Assembly (NCBI RefSeq): GCF_014163735.1
Contig: NZ_JACJDV010000036.1
Span: forward strand, 1-36,955
Length of the DNA stretch: 36,955 bases
Direction of reading: 5' to 3'
Source of the DNA: Shewanella sp. SR44-3
GTDB taxonomy: Bacteria > Pseudomonadota > Gammaproteobacteria > Enterobacterales > Shewanellaceae
Shown here: positions 32,896-36,955 of the stretch, one piece after another
Layout: each line of letters begins with the position of its first letter
Numbering within the stretch: the first letter of the stretch is position 1
Made by a program: the position numbers and the translations under genes
The notes under the pieces: generated by a model
The model's input: only the letters and a program-made list of their open reading frames with translations
What the model was told of the DNA's origin: nothing
Databases searched by the model: none

Positions 32896-35800
32896 AGCAT
32901 AACCTCCCTGATGAAGCAAATGCTGCACCGCTGGCAATTAACCAAGCATCGAGTAAAACGCTTGCGAAACTACTCACTTGGCTAAAGCATAGTTTAAGAT
33001 TAAGTCTCTATTTACCCTTGGCATTACTGATGTTGCTGGCTTTAATGTTAGGTACGCCCATGGGCAGCCAAGGGGCAATAATCTTAGCGAACAAATTACT
33101 GCCAGGCCTTGAGCTTGAATACCAATCGGGCACATTAAACCGTGAAATTAGCTTGTCACAGCTGCATTACCGCCTCGATGGCTTAAGTGTTACAGCCAAT
33201 GAAGTAACCCTTTCCTGGCAGCCAAGCTGCCTGCTTAACTTACAGTTCTGCATACAAAGCCTTAGCGCTGAAGCTGTGAGTATTGATTACCATGACCTCC
33301 CCAATGCTGACTTAGAGAACGCAAATCCGCCAACAGACAAAACCACTGAATTGGCAAATGCCGCTTCAGCATCTTTTGAAATCCCCATGGCAATTTTGTT
33401 AAGCCGCGCCAAGCTCAAAAACCTTGATGTCAATATACATGATATGAACTATCAAGCCGATGAGTTAAGTGCTAACGCCATTTGGAACTCATCAGGGCTT
33501 ACGGTTCGCACCTTAAATAGCCAAGGGCTTAAAGTCATTATCCCGCAGAACAACTCAGTAGAGCCATCTCCTGCTTTTGAGCGGGTTGAAGATTTAGGTC
33601 AACTCGCATTCACCGATTTACCTCAGGTGACTTTGCCTTTCCCCATCAGAGTAAAAAACCTAACCGCCACAGACAGCCTCTTGACTCTTGGTGAACGCCA
33701 AGACAGCTTCCCTCATATTGAACTTAAAGCCAGTATGAAGGACTCAATGCTTAGAGTCAGCGCATTGCAACTGACCCACAGTGATAGCAGCGAGCTATTG
33801 AGCGGACAAGTAGCAAGCGGACAATTGAATTTAAACGGTCAGCTTAATTTTAGTGGTAACTACCCGCTGGAAATAACAGCAGATTTACAGCTGGCGCACT
33901 TAACTGAGCTACCCGGTTTAGCAGATCAACGCATAAGTCTAGAGCTTAGCCAAGATTTTAGTAACCTCAAACTACGCGCTCAAGGACAAGGCCAAAGCCA
34001 GTTCCTGTTGGATGCAAATTTAGCCCTCACAACAAACACCCTTAACTATCAGCTCAGCCTCAGTGACAGCCAGCTGCATTGGCCCTTAGGCGGCAAACAG
34101 TTCCAAGCCAATATTGCAACACTAGTGTCGACGGGAAATATCCATAGCCAGCAATTAAGTCTAAAAGCCGATATCACAAGCATGATCGGGGGCTCTATTA
34201 CCGCTGTGAACCATGATGCTACTGCGGCGCTTGCAACTCATAGCAATAGCACTAAAAACTCAACTCAAGACTCAAAAGCTCTAGTACCTCAACAAATCAA
34301 CATTAAACTTGATACTCAGCTTAAACACCAAGGCCAAAAGCTCATCATTGAACAGTTAGCAATGTCCTCTTCAGCTGGACAATTAACCGCCACTGCTGAG
34401 TTAAGTTATGATGATAGTGTGCAGTGGCACGCCAAGCTCGAAACCCAAGGGTTACAGTTACAGCAACTGCTGCCGCTATTTACCCAACAACCTCTAAGTG
34501 GCAACACTGAACAATCTGTTGATGCTCAACTGGATAATTTTGGCCTGATTAGCAGCAATATCAGCGGCAATTTTGCCACTCAAGGCAAGCTTTCAGCCAA
34601 TGCATGGCAACTGGCTATCACCCAAGCTAACTTAAGTGGCAGTGTTAATGGCTACCCGCTTACGGTTAGTGGTGATATTAGTGCAGATAGCCACTTAAAT
34701 CTCACCGCCAATCAGCTCGAAGCCCAAGCACTAGGAGCAAGATTAAGCGTCCATGGTGAAGCTAAAGAGCGCTGGGATGTCAATGCTAAGCTGAGTGTGC
34801 CGGATGTGAGTCAGTGGTTTAACCGTGGCCGAGGCAGCATTATAGCCACAGCCAATATCGACGGGCTGCAGGCTAATCCTTTATTGACAGTGCAAACTGA
34901 GCTCAATGATTTCAGTGCTAATGGCGTGAACCTTGATTATGTTCAACTCATTGGCAGTTATGCCCCTAAGCTTAAACATAAATTTACGCTACAACTAAGA
35001 AACAACCTGCTCAAATGGAAGAAACACCAAGTCACCGACTTAATACTCAATGCTAAGGGTGATAATAAAAAGCAAAGTGTCACCTTGATAACTGGCGGGG
35101 ATATTGCCATAAATGGCGAGTTAACCAGTCAATATCAGCAGTTAAGTAACGCTATGACCGCTAAACTAGCACACTTTAATATCACCACTAAGCTTGGCAA
35201 ATGGGCATTAGATAAACCGGCCCAGATCCGCTGGCAGCAAGGTAAAGGCAATATTAGTCCATTATGCTTAGTACACCCACACAGCCAGCTTTGCTTAGTT
35301 GACCCTATCGAAATAGGAAAACAAGGCCAAGTTAATCTGAGCTTTAAGGGCAACCCAGGTCAATTACTGACGCCGATTTTATCCAAAAAAATGCGCTGGG
35401 ATGGCGATGCTAAACTTACAGCCCAAGTGCATTGGCGCGAAGGGATGCGGCCAACGGCTAAGCTTGATTTTGCCTTACTGCCAGGTAACATCACTTTAAT
35501 ACGCGCCAAAAATAACCGTATCAGCCTAGATTATCAGCAGCTAAGCCTCACAGCACAATTAAATGAACAAGCGCTATCAAGTCAATTAAGCATCAACTCT
35601 AAAGGCATAGCTCAATTACAGAGCCAATTTACGATTGCAAATAATCAACAGCGAAGCTTAAGCGGCAACCTTGATGTCAGCCATCTGAACTTACAACCTT
35701 TTGGTGAGTTCTTCCCACAGATAGCCACCCTTGAAGGGATCGTTTCTAGCAAACTCTTGCTGGCTGGTACCTTAACTGAGCCAGATATTTCTGGCCATAT

Positions 35801-36941
35801 ACGCCTCAATGACGGCGCAGTATCTGTCACTAGCAACCCCACCCTATTAGATAAAATATACTTAGATTTAGCGTTAGCAGGTCAGCAAGGCAGCTTAACT
35901 GGTCACTGGTTTATGGGCAAAGGTGAAGGTAAGGTACTAGGGACACTAGTGTGGCCACAGGGCCAATTTAGTGGTGATTTAGCCATTACCGGTGACTCAC
36001 TAGCCTTTATTCAACCTCCGTTAGCGATTTTAGATGTGTCACCTACGCTCGCCTTGAGCTTTAATCGACAGCAATTAACCGTCACTGGCGATATTGATGT
36101 CCCTTCGGGCCAAATAAAGATAGTGCCACTGGCACAAGGCGGCATTCCTGTCTCTGACGATGTGGCGTTTAATGACTCTATTTCAGCCCAAGAGGTCAAA
36201 ACCAGTCCTTATGCCATTGTTGCAGATTTAAGTATTAATGTCGGTAAGGAGCTCCTTATCGATGGCTTAGGCTTAACAGGGAAGCTTGGCGGTAAGCTCT
36301 TATTAAAGCAGCAAGCCTTTAAACCTCCCCTGCTGTACGGTGATATTAAGGTCAGCCAAGGTAGCTACCGCTTTATGGGACAGAGCCTTAAAATAAGCAC
36401 AGGTGAAGTGCAATTTGTCGGTCCTGCTGAAAACCCTAATTTAAATATCCAAGCGGTGCGGGAGATTAAAGATGAAGATCTCACCGCGGGAGTGAGAATA
36501 ACAGGTACTCCAGCAAGACCTGTGGTGACCTTGTTCTCTACCCCCGCTAAAGAGCAAGCTGAGATCTTGTCTTACATTCTTAAAGGCACAGGCTTTAGTA
36601 GCACAAATAACCAACAAAATAATTCGTTAATGATGAGTGCCGCCCTAAGCTTAAGCTCACAATTTGATGGCGGCGCGATTAATAGCATAGGCAATACCGC
36701 TTCTGGATTAATCGAAAAATTTGGCTTTAGCAATGTACAGCTCGATGCCAATGATGAAGGACGCGTTGCCTTAAGTGGTTATATCGGGGAAGACTTGATG
36801 GTGAAATACGGCATGGGAGTGTTTAACCCAGGTTATGAAATGACGGTCAGGTATTATTTATTATCGCAACTTTATCTAGAAACTGTATCGGGCACCTTAA
36901 GTCAGTCACTGGATCTCTACTACAGCTTCGACATAGATTAG
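32892..36941 (+). CDS. tamB: TamB, inner-membrane-anchored AsmA-like subunit of the translocation and assembly module
   Basis: A 1349-residue TamB (E. coli 1259). One N-terminal signal anchor (about residues 34-60, LSLYLPLALLMLLALMLG) leaves most of the chain in the periplasm, where repeated amphipathic beta-strands form a long hydrophobic groove. The C-terminal DUF490/TamB domain (from about residue 1000) is recognisable by YGDIKVSQGSYRFMGQSLKI and VQFVGPAENPNLNIQAVREI, and the end YLETVSGTLSQSLDLYYSFD is characteristic. It bridges the inner membrane to TamA and is implicated in phospholipid transport to the outer membrane together with YhdP and YdbH. The ATG lies within the tamA stop region, so translation is coupled. 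The gene is complete, ending 14 bases before the window edge. Confidence 0.95.
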   Translation: MKHNLPDEANAAPLAINQASSKTLAKLLTWLKHSLRLSLYLPLALLMLLALMLGTPMGSQGAIILANKLLPGLELEYQSGTLNREISLSQLHYRLDGLSVTANEVTLSWQPSCLLNLQFCIQSLSAEAVSIDYHDLPNADLENANPPTDKTTELANAASASFEIPMAILLSRAKLKNLDVNIHDMNYQADELSANAIWNSSGLTVRTLNSQGLKVIIPQNNSVEPSPAFERVEDLGQLAFTDLPQVTLPFPIRVKNLTATDSLLTLGERQDSFPHIELKASMKDSMLRVSALQLTHSDSSELLSGQVASGQLNLNGQLNFSGNYPLEITADLQLAHLTELPGLADQRISLELSQDFSNLKLRAQGQGQSQFLLDANLALTTNTLNYQLSLSDSQLHWPLGGKQFQANIATLVSTGNIHSQQLSLKADITSMIGGSITAVNHDATAALATHSNSTKNSTQDSKALVPQQINIKLDTQLKHQGQKLIIEQLAMSSSAGQLTATAELSYDDSVQWHAKLETQGLQLQQLLPLFTQQPLSGNTEQSVDAQLDNFGLISSNISGNFATQGKLSANAWQLAITQANLSGSVNGYPLTVSGDISADSHLNLTANQLEAQALGARLSVHGEAKERWDVNAKLSVPDVSQWFNRGRGSIIATANIDGLQANPLLTVQTELNDFSANGVNLDYVQLIGSYAPKLKHKFTLQLRNNLLKWKKHQVTDLILNAKGDNKKQSVTLITGGDIAINGELTSQYQQLSNAMTAKLAHFNITTKLGKWALDKPAQIRWQQGKGNISPLCLVHPHSQLCLVDPIEIGKQGQVNLSFKGNPGQLLTPILSKKMRWDGDAKLTAQVHWREGMRPTAKLDFALLPGNITLIRAKNNRISLDYQQLSLTAQLNEQALSSQLSINSKGIAQLQSQFTIANNQQRSLSGNLDVSHLNLQPFGEFFPQIATLEGIVSSKLLLAGTLTEPDISGHIRLNDGAVSVTSNPTLLDKIYLDLALAGQQGSLTGHWFMGKGEGKVLGTLVWPQGQFSGDLAITGDSLAFIQPPLAILDVSPTLALSFNRQQLTVTGDIDVPSGQIKIVPLAQGGIPVSDDVAFNDSISAQEVKTSPYAIVADLSINVGKELLIDGLGLTGKLGGKLLLKQQAFKPPLLYGDIKVSQGSYRFMGQSLKISTGEVQFVGPAENPNLNIQAVREIKDEDLTAGVRITGTPARPVVTLFSTPAKEQAEILSYILKGTGFSSTNNQQNNSLMMSAALSLSSQFDGGAINSIGNTASGLIEKFGFSNVQLDANDEGRVALSGYIGEDLMVKYGMGVFNPGYEMTVRYYLLSQLYLETVSGTLSQSLDLYYSFDID

Positions 36942-36955
36942 GCTTTAGGCTTTAG

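Noticed and set aside
1..36955. Mobile element, prophage, defence island or CRISPR signals
   Set aside because: No transposase, integrase, terminal repeats, cas-like genes or shift in base composition was seen; all large genes belong to known chromosomal families.

Overview
The window reads as chromosomal DNA of a Shewanella-like gammaproteobacterium (order Alteromonadales). The basis is a torECAD trimethylamine N-oxide (TMAO) respiration operon with TorS/TorT/TorR and a TorF-type porin, a GGA-rich CsrB-like regulatory RNA near syd and queF, an E. coli-like HrpA, and a tamA-tamB pair. Gene density is normal and codon use looks uniform. I see no insertion sequence, prophage, CRISPR array, rRNA or tRNA. 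The species assignment is inference from gene content only.

Region 1 (1-5450): the left edge carries most of a CsrB-type small RNA on the minus strand, which runs out of the window. A TGTGA-type palindrome, probably a UvrY or CRP site, lies upstream of it. Next come an Mpo1-like dioxygenase gene, a GNAT acetyltransferase, two small conserved genes (DUF2789 and a DUF3192 lipoprotein), a two-gene operon (coiled-coil protein plus zinc-ribbon DUF2310 protein), and divergent syd and queF.

Region 2 (5540-11750): a TetR-type regulator faces a tripartite efflux operon of two lipoprotein membrane-fusion proteins and one RND pump. Two matching 16-bp operator candidates lie in the shared intergenic region, and a strong terminator closes the operon. 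No outer-membrane channel gene is present.

Region 3 (11760-19440): a YkgJ-type cysteine-cluster protein, HrpA RNA helicase (TTG start), a two-CBS-domain protein, a GNAT acetyltransferase, a PACE-family efflux protein divergent from a LysR regulator (the AceI/AceR arrangement), and Rnk.

Region 4 (19440-30690): the complete TMAO respiration locus. torE (56 aa), torC, torA and torD form one operon. torS, torT and torR, the sensing system, follow with alternating orientation, and torF lies beside them. TorR-box direct repeats (TTCAYA-N4-TTCAYA) sit before torE, torF and torR. In the torE and torF promoters the boxes have the same spacing relative to the predicted -10 element; at torR the repeat is inverted relative to transcription, in keeping with autorepression. 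Predicted flow: TMAO is bound by TorT, TorS passes phosphate through its internal receiver and HPt domains to TorR, and TorR turns on torECAD and torF. TorC passes electrons to periplasmic TorA, which TorD helps to mature.

Region 5 (31050-36955): tamA and tamB, overlapping by 4 bases, encode the translocation and assembly module that spans the envelope.

Nothing here is a clearly new kind of system. The items most worth checking are the truncated CsrB-like RNA with its upstream palindrome, the shared TorR promoter architecture with torF next to the other tor genes, and the efflux operator pair.
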